Source: an uncultured Clostridia bacterium (GTDB lineage: Bacteria > Bacillota > Clostridia > Christensenellales > UBA1242). From it: a stretch of DNA of 64,000 nucleotides. Of the stretch, positions 55,858 to 64,000 are shown piece by piece. Under the pieces are notes generated by a model, which ran no database searches, was not told where the DNA came from, and saw only the letters and a program-made list of their open reading frames with translations. Where the stretch lies: contig CANQKH010000001.1 in the NCBI GenBank assembly GCA_947624415.1, forward strand, positions 97,604 to 161,603, in the 5' to 3' direction. Each line of letters begins with the position of its first letter. Within the stretch, counting starts at the first letter, position 1. The translations under genes and the position numbers were made by a program.

Positions 55858-58095
55858 ATGGAAGAGTGTTGGCAAGGTTTTAAAGGCGAAAAATGGAAAG
55901 AAGAAATAAACGTATCTAATTTTATCGACTGTAACTATAAAGAATATATAGGCGATGACACCTTTTTGGTGGGGAAAAGTGAAAAAACGGCAAAAGTGTG
56001 GAAAAAGTGTGAAAATTTATTGAAAAAAGAAAGAAAAGTTCACCTTTTAGACGTTGACCTTGAACATTTATCGGGCATCAACAATTTTCCTGCCGGTTAT
56101 ATCGACAAGGAAAATGAGGTTATTTTTGGACTGCAAACTGACAAGCCTTTAAAGAGAATTGTAAATCCTTTTGGTGGAATAAGAATGGTTGATAATGCCC
56201 TTAAAGCATACAATAAAAAACTTGACGATAAAACTGAAAACTTTTTTAAAAGTATGATGCGTAAGACTCACAATGATGGTGTTTTTGACTGCTATACACC
56301 TGAAATTAGAAGAGCAAGGAGTGCAGGGCTTATTACAGGATTGCCAGATGCCTATGGAAGAGGAAGAATTATTGGTGATTACAGGAGAGTTGCTCTTTAT
56401 GGCATTGATAGACTTATAGAGGAAAAGAAGAAGGACCTTTTTGGAAAAAAGATGCTAAAAATTGACAGCGAAGAGGCTATAAGAAGACGCGAAGAGGTAA
56501 GTGAGCAGATTCGGGCACTTGAAAAAATGAAAAGCATGGCAAATGGTTATGGATTTGACATTTCTCGGCCTGCCCAAAATGCTGTTGAGGCTTTTCAATG
56601 GACATATTTTGGTTATCTTGCTGCGGTTAAGGAAAATAATGGTGCGGCAATGAGCCTTGGAAGAACTTCCACATTTTTAGATATTTATATAGAAAGAGAT
56701 ATGCAGCGAGGAATTTTAACTGAAGATGAAGCACAAGAATTGGTTGACCAATTTGTTATCAAATTAAGACTTGTTCGCCATCTTAGGACACCTGACTATG
56801 ATGAGATATTTGGTGGAGACCCTACATGGGTAACCGAGTCAATTGGTGGTATGCGAGATAAAAAACATAGTTTTGTAACAAAAAATTCTTTTAGATTTCT
56901 TCATACTTTAATCAATCTTGAGCCTTCACCTGAGCCAAATTTGACGGTTTTATGGTCGGTGAATCTTCCAGAAAATTTTAAAAGATTTTGTGCAAAGATT
57001 TCAATTTTGACTGACGCCATTCAATATGAAAGCGATGATGTGATGCGTCCAGTTTATGGTCATGATTATGCTATTGCTTGCTGCGTTTCTGCAATGAAAG
57101 TTGGAAAGCAGATGCAATTTTTTGGAGCGAGATGCAATCTTGCGAAAGCACTTTTATATTCTCTTAATAGTGGCAGAGATGAAAAAAGTGGGGTTGAAGT
57201 TGTAGAGGGTGTAAAGCCTTGCAATGATAAAGTGCTAGACTTTGAAAAGGTTAAAGAGGAATATTACAAAGTATTGTCAAAGGTTGCAAAAACCTATGTT
57301 GACGCATTAAACATAATTCACTTCATGCATGATAAATATGCTTACGAAGCAGGGCAAATGGCACTACATGACACATTTATTGAAAGATTTATGGCTTTCG
57401 GTGTTGCTGGGTTGTCAGTTGTTGCCGATTCTCTGTCTGCCATAAAATATGCAAAAGTTATGCCAATAAGAAATGAGGAAGGAATTGCTGTTGACTTTAA
57501 AACTGAAGGTGATTTCCCTAAATATGGCAATGATGATGACAGGGTTGATATGCTTGCTGTTGACGTGGTAAGATATTTTTTGAGCCAGTTGAAAAAACAC
57601 AAGGTTTATAGAGGGGCAAAACATACATTATCTGTTTTAACAATAACGTCAAATGTCATGTATGGGAAAAAGACGGGTGCGACACCTGACGGAAGAAAAG
57701 AGGGCGAAGCATTTGCTCCTGGTGCAAATCCAATGCATGGTCGGGACATAAGAGGGGCACTTGCCAGCCTTAACTCTGTTGCAAAATTACCATATGTTGA
57801 TTGCTGTCAAGATGGTGTGTCAAACACGTTTTCGATTGTGCCAAATTCACTTGGAAAAAATATGGCAAACAGAATAAGCAACTTAGTAAATATGCTTGAT
57901 GGTTACTTCGTTCAGGGAGCACAGCATCTTAATGTAAATGTTTTGGATAGGGAAAAACTCATTGATGCAATGAATAATCCTGAAAAATATCCTACATTAA
58001 CTGTCCGTGTGTCTGGGTATGCCGTGAATTTTAACAGACTTTCTCGCGCACATCAGGAAGAGGTTATTGCAAGGACATTCCACGAAAAAATATAA
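55858..58095 (+). CDS. pflB: Formate C-acetyltransferase (pyruvate formate-lyase)
   Basis: ACCVSAM active-site cysteines, RVSGYAVNF glycyl radical motif; start at MEECWQGF after GGAGGA. Confidence 0.95.
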   Translation: MEECWQGFKGEKWKEEINVSNFIDCNYKEYIGDDTFLVGKSEKTAKVWKKCENLLKKERKVHLLDVDLEHLSGINNFPAGYIDKENEVIFGLQTDKPLKRIVNPFGGIRMVDNALKAYNKKLDDKTENFFKSMMRKTHNDGVFDCYTPEIRRARSAGLITGLPDAYGRGRIIGDYRRVALYGIDRLIEEKKKDLFGKKMLKIDSEEAIRRREEVSEQIRALEKMKSMANGYGFDISRPAQNAVEAFQWTYFGYLAAVKENNGAAMSLGRTSTFLDIYIERDMQRGILTEDEAQELVDQFVIKLRLVRHLRTPDYDEIFGGDPTWVTESIGGMRDKKHSFVTKNSFRFLHTLINLEPSPEPNLTVLWSVNLPENFKRFCAKISILTDAIQYESDDVMRPVYGHDYAIACCVSAMKVGKQMQFFGARCNLAKALLYSLNSGRDEKSGVEVVEGVKPCNDKVLDFEKVKEEYYKVLSKVAKTYVDALNIIHFMHDKYAYEAGQMALHDTFIERFMAFGVAGLSVVADSLSAIKYAKVMPIRNEEGIAVDFKTEGDFPKYGNDDDRVDMLAVDVVRYFLSQLKKHKVYRGAKHTLSVLTITSNVMYGKKTGATPDGRKEGEAFAPGANPMHGRDIRGALASLNSVAKLPYVDCCQDGVSNTFSIVPNSLGKNMANRISNLVNMLDGYFVQGAQHLNVNVLDREKLIDAMNNPEKYPTLTVRVSGYAVNFNRLSRAHQEEVIARTFHEKI

Positions 58096-58218
58096 AAATC
58101 TTGTAAAAAATCATCAAAAAAACATAAAAAATCGATAATTATTGAAAAAATAAAAATAAGCGAAGCAAGTTTATTAATTTTGCTTTAAAAATTTTAACAA
58201 AAAGAGGAAATTCTTTTA

Positions 58219-58965
58219 ATGAGTGAAGTAATTGGAAGAATAAGCAGTGAGGAAAGCCTGGGGCTGGTTGATGGTCCAGGAATAAGATACGTTGTGTTTA
58301 TGCAGGGGTGTTATTTAAGGTGTAAATATTGCCATAATCCCGAGACATGGGAAATTAAAGGCGAAAGCAATCCCACCACTCCAAATAGATTAATAAAAAG
58401 AATAGAAAGATATAAGACATATTTTGGCAAATGTGGAGGTGTTACATTTTCTGGTGGCGAGCCACTTCTTCAGCCACAATTTCTTTATCAGTGCCTTAAA
58501 ATTTGCAAAAGAAAAAATATTAATACTGCACTTGATACTTCTGGTGTGGGAATTGACAGTTATGATTACAGAAAAATATTACAGTTATGCGATCTTGTAA
58601 TTTTAGACATAAAAGCAGTTAATGCAGATGACTATAATACACTTACGGGCAAGCCAATCACAAGTTTTGAAAAATTTCTTGCCTTAACCCAAAAGGTTGG
58701 AGTTAAATTGTGGCTTAGACAGGTTATAGTCCCAAATTATAATGACAATGAAAATAACCTTGAAAATTTAAAAAATTACATAAAAAACTTAAAAAATGTT
58801 GAAAAAATCGAACTTTTGCCATATAAAAATTCTGGTGAGCATAAATATAAGACTTTGGGCTTGCCTTATAGATTGCAAGGCGTGCCAGATATGGATGAAA
58901 ATGTATGCAAAGATTTACAGGACAAACTTTTAAATATGTTGGGAAGAAAAAATGAAATGTTATGA
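58219..58965 (+). CDS. pflA: Pyruvate formate-lyase activating enzyme
   Basis: LVDGPGIRYVVFMQGCYLRCKYCHNPETW; TFSGGEPLLQ. Confidence 0.95.
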   Translation: MSEVIGRISSEESLGLVDGPGIRYVVFMQGCYLRCKYCHNPETWEIKGESNPTTPNRLIKRIERYKTYFGKCGGVTFSGGEPLLQPQFLYQCLKICKRKNINTALDTSGVGIDSYDYRKILQLCDLVILDIKAVNADDYNTLTGKPITSFEKFLALTQKVGVKLWLRQVIVPNYNDNENNLENLKNYIKNLKNVEKIELLPYKNSGEHKYKTLGLPYRLQGVPDMDENVCKDLQDKLLNMLGRKNEML

Positions 58966-59791
58966 TTGCCCAAGGGAATGCGGCGTTGACAGAACAACAG
59001 AAAGAGGATTCTGTGGGGCAAATGATAAAATTGCTATTGCAAAAATTATTAAAAATTTTATGTGGGAAGAACCTTGCATAAGTGGAAGTAAGGGTGCTCT
59101 TGCTATATTTTTTTCTGGATGTAATTTAAGGTGTGATTTTTGCCAAAATTATAAAATTTCGCATGGGTGCAGTGGTGAATTCTATACACCAGAAGAGTTT
59201 AGAAAATTAATAAACAATTTTGATTTAAGCAAATTTTCCTCTATTGATTTAATTACTCCCACACATTATTCATCATTTTTGTGTGAAGCACTTAAAGATT
59301 TTAAAAGTCCAATCCCCATTGTATGGAATTCTTCTGCATATGAAAAAACAGATGTTATTGACAAAATTTCTCAATTTGTTGATGTTTTTTTGCCTGATTT
59401 TAAATATTTTGATAATAATTTATCAAAAAAACTATCATTTGCTGAAAATTATTTTGAAAAGGCGTCAAGTGCGATTTTGCAAATGATAAAAAATAAGCCA
59501 CAAAATATTTTTATTGACGGTGTGCTATCTAAGGGGGTTTTAATAAGACATCTTGTCTTGCCAGGACAGGTTAAGGACAGCATGAAGGTGCTTGATTTTA
59601 TTTCAAAAAATGTTGCAAGACCATTTATAAGTTTAATGGGACAATTTACACCCCTTGGCAAATATTTTTCTAGAAAATTAAAACCTTTAGAATATAAAGT
59701 AGTGTTAAACTATGCTTTGAAATTGGGGCTTGAGAATGGGTATTTTCAAGAACTTGAAAGCGCAAGCAATTCTTTTATACCTAAATTTTAA
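58952..59791 (+). CDS. PflX-like radical SAM protein
   Basis: CYDCPRECGVDRTTERGFCGA; FFSGCNLRCDFCQNYKISH. Confidence 0.88.
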   Translation: MKCYDCPRECGVDRTTERGFCGANDKIAIAKIIKNFMWEEPCISGSKGALAIFFSGCNLRCDFCQNYKISHGCSGEFYTPEEFRKLINNFDLSKFSSIDLITPTHYSSFLCEALKDFKSPIPIVWNSSAYEKTDVIDKISQFVDVFLPDFKYFDNNLSKKLSFAENYFEKASSAILQMIKNKPQNIFIDGVLSKGVLIRHLVLPGQVKDSMKVLDFISKNVARPFISLMGQFTPLGKYFSRKLKPLEYKVVLNYALKLGLENGYFQELESASNSFIPKF

Positions 59792-59849
59792 ATTATAACT
59801 TAAAATTGTTTGACTTTTTTTATTAATTGTCTTAAACTATTTTCGAGGA

Positions 59850-60194
59850 GTGGAAATGGCAAAAAGTAAAACTAAAAAATCTGTTATGGATAATATAGCT
59901 AATTATAGAATTCGAAGAATGATTTTATCAAGACTTTTTGGTATTGGCCTTTGTTTAATGTGTATTGTATGCCTTGTTGCATATTATAAAGAACTTTTTA
60001 ATACTTGGCTATTGATGATATTTTTATCTTTTTGTATGGGAACAATATTCTCATTAAATAGTTTTATTCAAGATATCAAAGTTGGAAATCCTTGGCAAAG
60101 AATAAATGGAATAATAGCTATTATGTTTTATGTTATGGTTGGATTTTTGATTGTTTATGGTTTTATAAGTGGCGAACTTTCATTGCAATTTTAA
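59850..60194 (+). CDS. Small membrane protein
   Basis: Three to four hydrophobic segments; start likely MAKSKTKKS. Confidence 0.65.
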   Translation: MEMAKSKTKKSVMDNIANYRIRRMILSRLFGIGLCLMCIVCLVAYYKELFNTWLLMIFLSFCMGTIFSLNSFIQDIKVGNPWQRINGIIAIMFYVMVGFLIVYGFISGELSLQF

Positions 60195-60217
60195 ATTCGA
60201 TGTTATTCCTTGCGTGC

Positions 60218-60250
60218 AAAAAACTCTTATTTTCTTATAAGAGTTTTTTT
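60218..60250 (+). terminator. Terminator between convergent genes
   Basis: AAAACTCTTAT-tttctt-ATAAGAGTTTTTTT. Confidence 0.85.
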
Positions 60251-60260
60251 AATGCTTTGA

Positions 60261-61184
60261 CTATAATAGGTTTTCAAAATATAATTTATTATCCAAACAT
60301 TTTAGTGGAATTTCAAGCACACTATATGCACCTGAAATAAGTTTGTCTATAGATTTTGAGTATGCATATATAATCTTTGCTGTGAAGAGGGGATTGTTAT
60401 CCATTTTGACAGAAAATTCAAGTGCAGAGTGTTCATCTCCTGAGAATACCAAACCTTTATGATACATTTTCCTCTTCAATGCATCAATTTTACTTTGCGA
60501 GCATACTTCTACAATTACTTTTTGATTTTTAAAATAATTTTCCGTTTGCCTTATATCATTTTCAATATCTGTCAAACTTCTTGTGCCGTCCACACAAATA
60601 TAACAATGTCTCTCATGTAGTTGGTTTGGGTCTATTTTTAAGTTTGAATTGTTTTTTAGTTGACGGACAACATCTTTTCGTGGGATTGTGAATTGAATTG
60701 CATCTTTAATTCCCTGAATATTTCTTAGGGTTTCGCTGTGCCCTTGACTTACTCCTTTTCCCCAAAAAGTGATTGGGTTTCTGTCGAAAATTGCAAAGGA
60801 AAGGGCTCGTAAAAGACTAAAAAGCCCCGGGTCCCAACCACAAGAATATATGGCGACATTACCACTTTCCTTTGCCACGGTTTCCAAGTTTTGCCTATGT
60901 TGCTTAATTTTTGCGTGAGTGTCAAATGTATCTATTATATTAAAATATTTGCACATATAGGGACTTTGCCAGATAAGGTCTTCTTGCGAGCCTCCACACA
61001 TAATCATAACATCAATTTTTGAAGCAAAGGCACTTGCCTTGTCAAAAAGGTAAGTTTTAGTTCCCAGTTCGCTTTTTATATTATTTCTTCGAGAAAAAAT
61101 GCCCACTATCTTTTCGTTATTTTCATAAAGGACTTTTTCGACAGCCCTTCCAAGATTTCCATAGCCACAAATTCCATAATTCAT
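60261..61184 (-). CDS. ddh: meso-Diaminopimelate D-dehydrogenase
   Basis: GICGYGNLGRAVE, CGGSQEDLIWQSPYM, NIIDTFDTHAKI, CGWDPGLFSLLRAL, FWGKGVSQGHSE. Confidence 0.93.
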   Translation of the reverse strand: MNYGICGYGNLGRAVEKVLYENNEKIVGIFSRRNNIKSELGTKTYLFDKASAFASKIDVMIMCGGSQEDLIWQSPYMCKYFNIIDTFDTHAKIKQHRQNLETVAKESGNVAIYSCGWDPGLFSLLRALSFAIFDRNPITFWGKGVSQGHSETLRNIQGIKDAIQFTIPRKDVVRQLKNNSNLKIDPNQLHERHCYICVDGTRSLTDIENDIRQTENYFKNQKVIVEVCSQSKIDALKRKMYHKGLVFSGDEHSALEFSVKMDNNPLFTAKIIYAYSKSIDKLISGAYSVLEIPLKCLDNKLYFENLL

Positions 61185-61329
61185 ATTTTTACCTCCTATA
61201 AAACATTATTTTATATGAAAAAATTAATAAAAAGTGAATCTTTACATTTTTTTGAGTTTGACAAAAATATGTTTATTGTGGTAATATAAGAAAAATTAAA
61301 GAATGCCTTTCACAGGAAATCAAAACAAA

Positions 61330-61881
61330 ATGGAGGAGATTATGATTGAAATTATTTACTTTGTTCATGGGACAACTACTGATAATTCATTAAAATTGTC
61401 AACAGGGTGGCTTGACGGAGAATTAAGTGATAAGGGTATAATGCAGGGGGTTGAACTTGCGCAGAAAATAAAAAATCAACATTTTGATATAGTTTTTTGT
61501 TCAGATTTAATAAGAGCTGTGGAAAGTGCAAAACTAAATTTTTATAATAGGGATATTGAGATAATTAGAGATACAAGGTTAAGAGAATGTAATTATGGGG
61601 ATCTTAATGGCAAGAGTTCATCATTGGTTGACTACTCTCAACATATATATGACAATTTCCCAGAAGGTGAAAGCCTAAAAGATGTCGAAAGTAGAATAAA
61701 GGATTTTGTAAAGTTTTTAAAAGAGAACTTTGAGGGGAAAAAGATTGCTATTGTTGCTCATAGAGCCCCACAACTTGCTTTAGAAGTTGTGTTAAATGGA
61801 AAGACATGGGAAAAGGCAATTGATGAAGATTGGAGAAAAACTAAAAGTTGGAAACCAGGTTGGACGTATATTATAAAATAG
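61330..61881 (+). CDS. Histidine phosphatase family protein, variant RHG motif
   Basis: IIYFVHGTTTDNSLKLSTGWLDGELSDKGIMQGVELAQKI...VFCSDLIRAVESAKL. Confidence 0.8.
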   Translation: MEEIMIEIIYFVHGTTTDNSLKLSTGWLDGELSDKGIMQGVELAQKIKNQHFDIVFCSDLIRAVESAKLNFYNRDIEIIRDTRLRECNYGDLNGKSSSLVDYSQHIYDNFPEGESLKDVESRIKDFVKFLKENFEGKKIAIVAHRAPQLALEVVLNGKTWEKAIDEDWRKTKSWKPGWTYIIK

Positions 61882-62035
61882 AAGGCACAAGAAAATTCTT
61901 GTGTTTTTTAATATCAAGTATTTATATAATTATGTAAGTATAACAATTGTCCTTTATAATAGGTGTAATGGCAGTTATTGTAATAAACAATATAAAAACA
62001 AAGAAATTACACATAATATAGAAAAGGAGATAATT

Positions 62036-62821
62036 ATGGCATATTCATATAAAGGAGCATTGACGTTTGGGCTTGTCTATATTCCAATATTTTTAAGTAA
62101 TGCAATAAAAAATAATGATATTGGGTTTAATATGATTGAGAGAAACACTATGTCGAGAGTCAAGTATAAAAAGACCTGTGTAGATTGCAAAAATAAAGAG
62201 GTGAAAAATGAAGATATTGTAAAGGGATATCAATATGAAAAGGGTAAATATGTAATCTTTACCAATAAGGATTTTGAGAAAATAAAGACACCAAAGGACA
62301 AGAATATTGTAATCGAGCAATTTGTTAATTTAAATGAAGTTGACCCAATATATTTTGACAAGTCATATTATGTAAATCCCATGGGAGCAGACAGGGCATT
62401 TAGTGTTTTATTACAAGCAATGCAAAAGAACAATAAAGCCGGGGTGGCAAAAACGGTGTTAGGGACAAAGGAAACTTTGCTACTAATACGCGCTTATGAA
62501 GGCAGGATGGTGGCAAACACTTTATTTTTCTATGAGGAAGTGTTAAAAATGCCAGAAGTCAAGGAGGCAAAAACATTAAAAAAGGAAGTTGACCTAGCGA
62601 CAACTTTAATTTTACAGATGACAAAACCATTTAAGCCAGAAAAGTTTAAAGATGAATATACGGCGAGAGTTAGAAAGGCTATAAAAGAAAAGATTGCAGG
62701 CAATGAAATAATTTCATCAAACACATTAGAAGAGCCTACAAAAATTATAAACATAATGGAGGCATTACAAAAAAGTTTACAACCAGAACATGAGAAAAAA
62801 CGAAAAAAGGTGGCTAAATAA
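62036..62821 (+). CDS. ku: Ku protein (bacterial NHEJ)
   Basis: MAYSYKGALTFGLVYIPIFLSNAIKNNDIGFNMI...CVDCKNKEVKNEDIVKGYQYEKGKYVIFTNKDF; ATG 62036 after AAAGGAG. Confidence 0.93.
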   Translation: MAYSYKGALTFGLVYIPIFLSNAIKNNDIGFNMIERNTMSRVKYKKTCVDCKNKEVKNEDIVKGYQYEKGKYVIFTNKDFEKIKTPKDKNIVIEQFVNLNEVDPIYFDKSYYVNPMGADRAFSVLLQAMQKNNKAGVAKTVLGTKETLLLIRAYEGRMVANTLFFYEEVLKMPEVKEAKTLKKEVDLATTLILQMTKPFKPEKFKDEYTARVRKAIKEKIAGNEIISSNTLEEPTKIINIMEALQKSLQPEHEKKRKKVAK

Positions 62822-64000
62822 ATGAAAAAACTTGAAAAATATAATGAAAAAAGAGATTTTTCAAAAACAAATGAGCCTAAAGGGGAAATTTCATCGACAA
62901 GAAAGAGAAAATTGCGTTTTGTAGTTCAGCATCATAAAGCGACAACAAATCACTATGATTTTAGATTAGAACATGATGGTGTGCTTTTGAGTTGGGCAGT
63001 TCCAAAGGGGCTTTCACAAAATCCTAAGGATAAAAGACTTGCTGTAATGGTTGAAAATCACCCCATTGACTATATAGATTTTGAGGGAATTATACCAAAG
63101 GGTAACTATGGGGCAGGTAGCGTTGAGATATTTGACAAAGGCAATTATATTCCAAAATATGATTTGGAATATGGTTTAAAAAAGGGGCATTTGCAATTTG
63201 AATTAAAGGGCAAAAAACTAAAGGGAGAATATTCACTTGTAAAAATGGATGACAAAAATTGGCTTATTATAAAAAGTGAAGACAAGTTTGCAAATGAAAG
63301 TGTGGAAGAAGAAAATACTTCTTTGCCCTTTAAATCTTGCGATGTAATGCTTGCAACATTATCAAGGGATTTACCAACAGACAAAAATTGGGCTTACGAA
63401 ATCAAATACGATGGATACCGGATTTTGGCATTTGTTGAAAATCAAAAAGTTAAATGTAAAACAAGAAATGGAAATGATTATACCCTTAAATTAAGCAAGA
63501 TTGTCAACAGCCTTGAAAAAATAAATGAAAAATCATTTGTATTAGATGGAGAGATTGTGTCATTTGATGAGGAGGGCAGAAGTGATTTTGGATTACTTCA
63601 ACGTGCCATAAAGGAGGGCAATGATATTTATTATGTTGTATTTGATATTCTGGCATTAAATGGCAAAGATTTGCGTAATGAAAATTTTTTAAAGAGGAAA
63701 GAGATTCTTGAAAGAGTTTTGGCAAAGGCTCCGGCAAATATAATATTCTCTCAACATATTGTAAATAAGGGAAAACAATGTTTTGCTTTTGCTAAGAAGC
63801 AGAGGTTGGAAGGTGTTGTTGCCAAGAAAACAAATTCAAAATATATTGGATGCAGGAGCGAGGATTGGCTTAAAATAAAATGTTATAAAAGACAGGAATT
63901 TGTAATAGGTGGTTTTGAGACAAATGAAAAAAATGTTTATTTAAGTGCAATATATGTTGGATATTATGAAGATAAAAGGCTTGTATTTGTGGGCAAGGTT
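62822..64000 (+). CDS. ligD: ATP-dependent DNA ligase D (PE + ligase domains), truncated by right edge
   Basis: Translated by eye from ATG at 62822; absent from ORF track because it has no stop in the window. FVVQHHKATTNHYDFRLEHDGVLLSWAVPKG (3'-phosphoesterase), WAYEIKYDGYR (ligase KxDG), LDGEIV, EGVVAKK. Confidence 0.9.
   Translation, partial: MKKLEKYNEKRDFSKTNEPKGEISSTRKRKLRFVVQHHKATTNHYDFRLEHDGVLLSWAVPKGLSQNPKDKRLAVMVENHPIDYIDFEGIIPKGNYGAGSVEIFDKGNYIPKYDLEYGLKKGHLQFELKGKKLKGEYSLVKMDDKNWLIIKSEDKFANESVEEENTSLPFKSCDVMLATLSRDLPTDKNWAYEIKYDGYRILAFVENQKVKCKTRNGNDYTLKLSKIVNSLEKINEKSFVLDGEIVSFDEEGRSDFGLLQRAIKEGNDIYYVVFDILALNGKDLRNENFLKRKEILERVLAKAPANIIFSQHIVNKGKQCFAFAKKQRLEGVVAKKTNSKYIGCRSEDWLKIKCYKRQEFVIGGFETNEKNVYLSAIYVGYYEDKRLVFVGKV

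Noticed and set aside
1-64000. CRISPR array, rRNA or tRNA genes
   Set aside because: No regularly spaced direct repeats and no recognisable tRNA/rRNA sequence on reading

Overview
AT-rich (Firmicutes/Clostridia-like, probably gut-associated by gene content) chromosomal window, densely coding; no rRNA, tRNA or CRISPR array recognised. Layout: (1) 3' part of a protein entering from the left edge, a bile-salt-hydrolase-like amidase, and a collagen-repeat BclA-like surface protein; (2) a six-gene co-directional operon (about 3.83-10.3 kb) encoding a YdjI-like SPFH/zinc-ribbon protein, a small helical protein, two ESCRT-III/PspA-like coiled-coil proteins (one with a C-terminal MIM1-like tail), a CbbX/SpoVK-type AAA+ ATPase with an N-terminal MIT-like helical domain, and a membrane-anchored zinc-ribbon/TPR/TIR protein. 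This is my top candidate for an undescribed system: a bacterial ESCRT-III/Vps4-like membrane module coupled to a TIR effector; (3) an accessory biosynthetic island (about 10.4-32.6 kb) with unusual domain fusions (SGNH-like + CitC-like nucleotidyltransferase, GT4+HAD, NDK-like+PHP, degenerate radical SAM/SPASM + aldo-keto reductase), radical SAM enzymes, PRTase-like and transglutaminase-like proteins; (4) a Type I R-M locus hsdM-hsdS-hsdR plus YgjP-like metalloprotease, preceded by a promoter and a nested hairpin with a T-run (sRNA/attenuator candidate); (5) ADP-ribosylglycohydrolase, zincin-like and Nudix genes, and a giant M60 mucinase-like cell-wall protein; (6) housekeeping genes: rplI, a MoxR-like AAA, pflB/pflA, PflX-like radical SAM, ddh, and a Ku-LigD NHEJ pair running off the right edge. 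All family calls come from reading motifs by eye; no searches were run.
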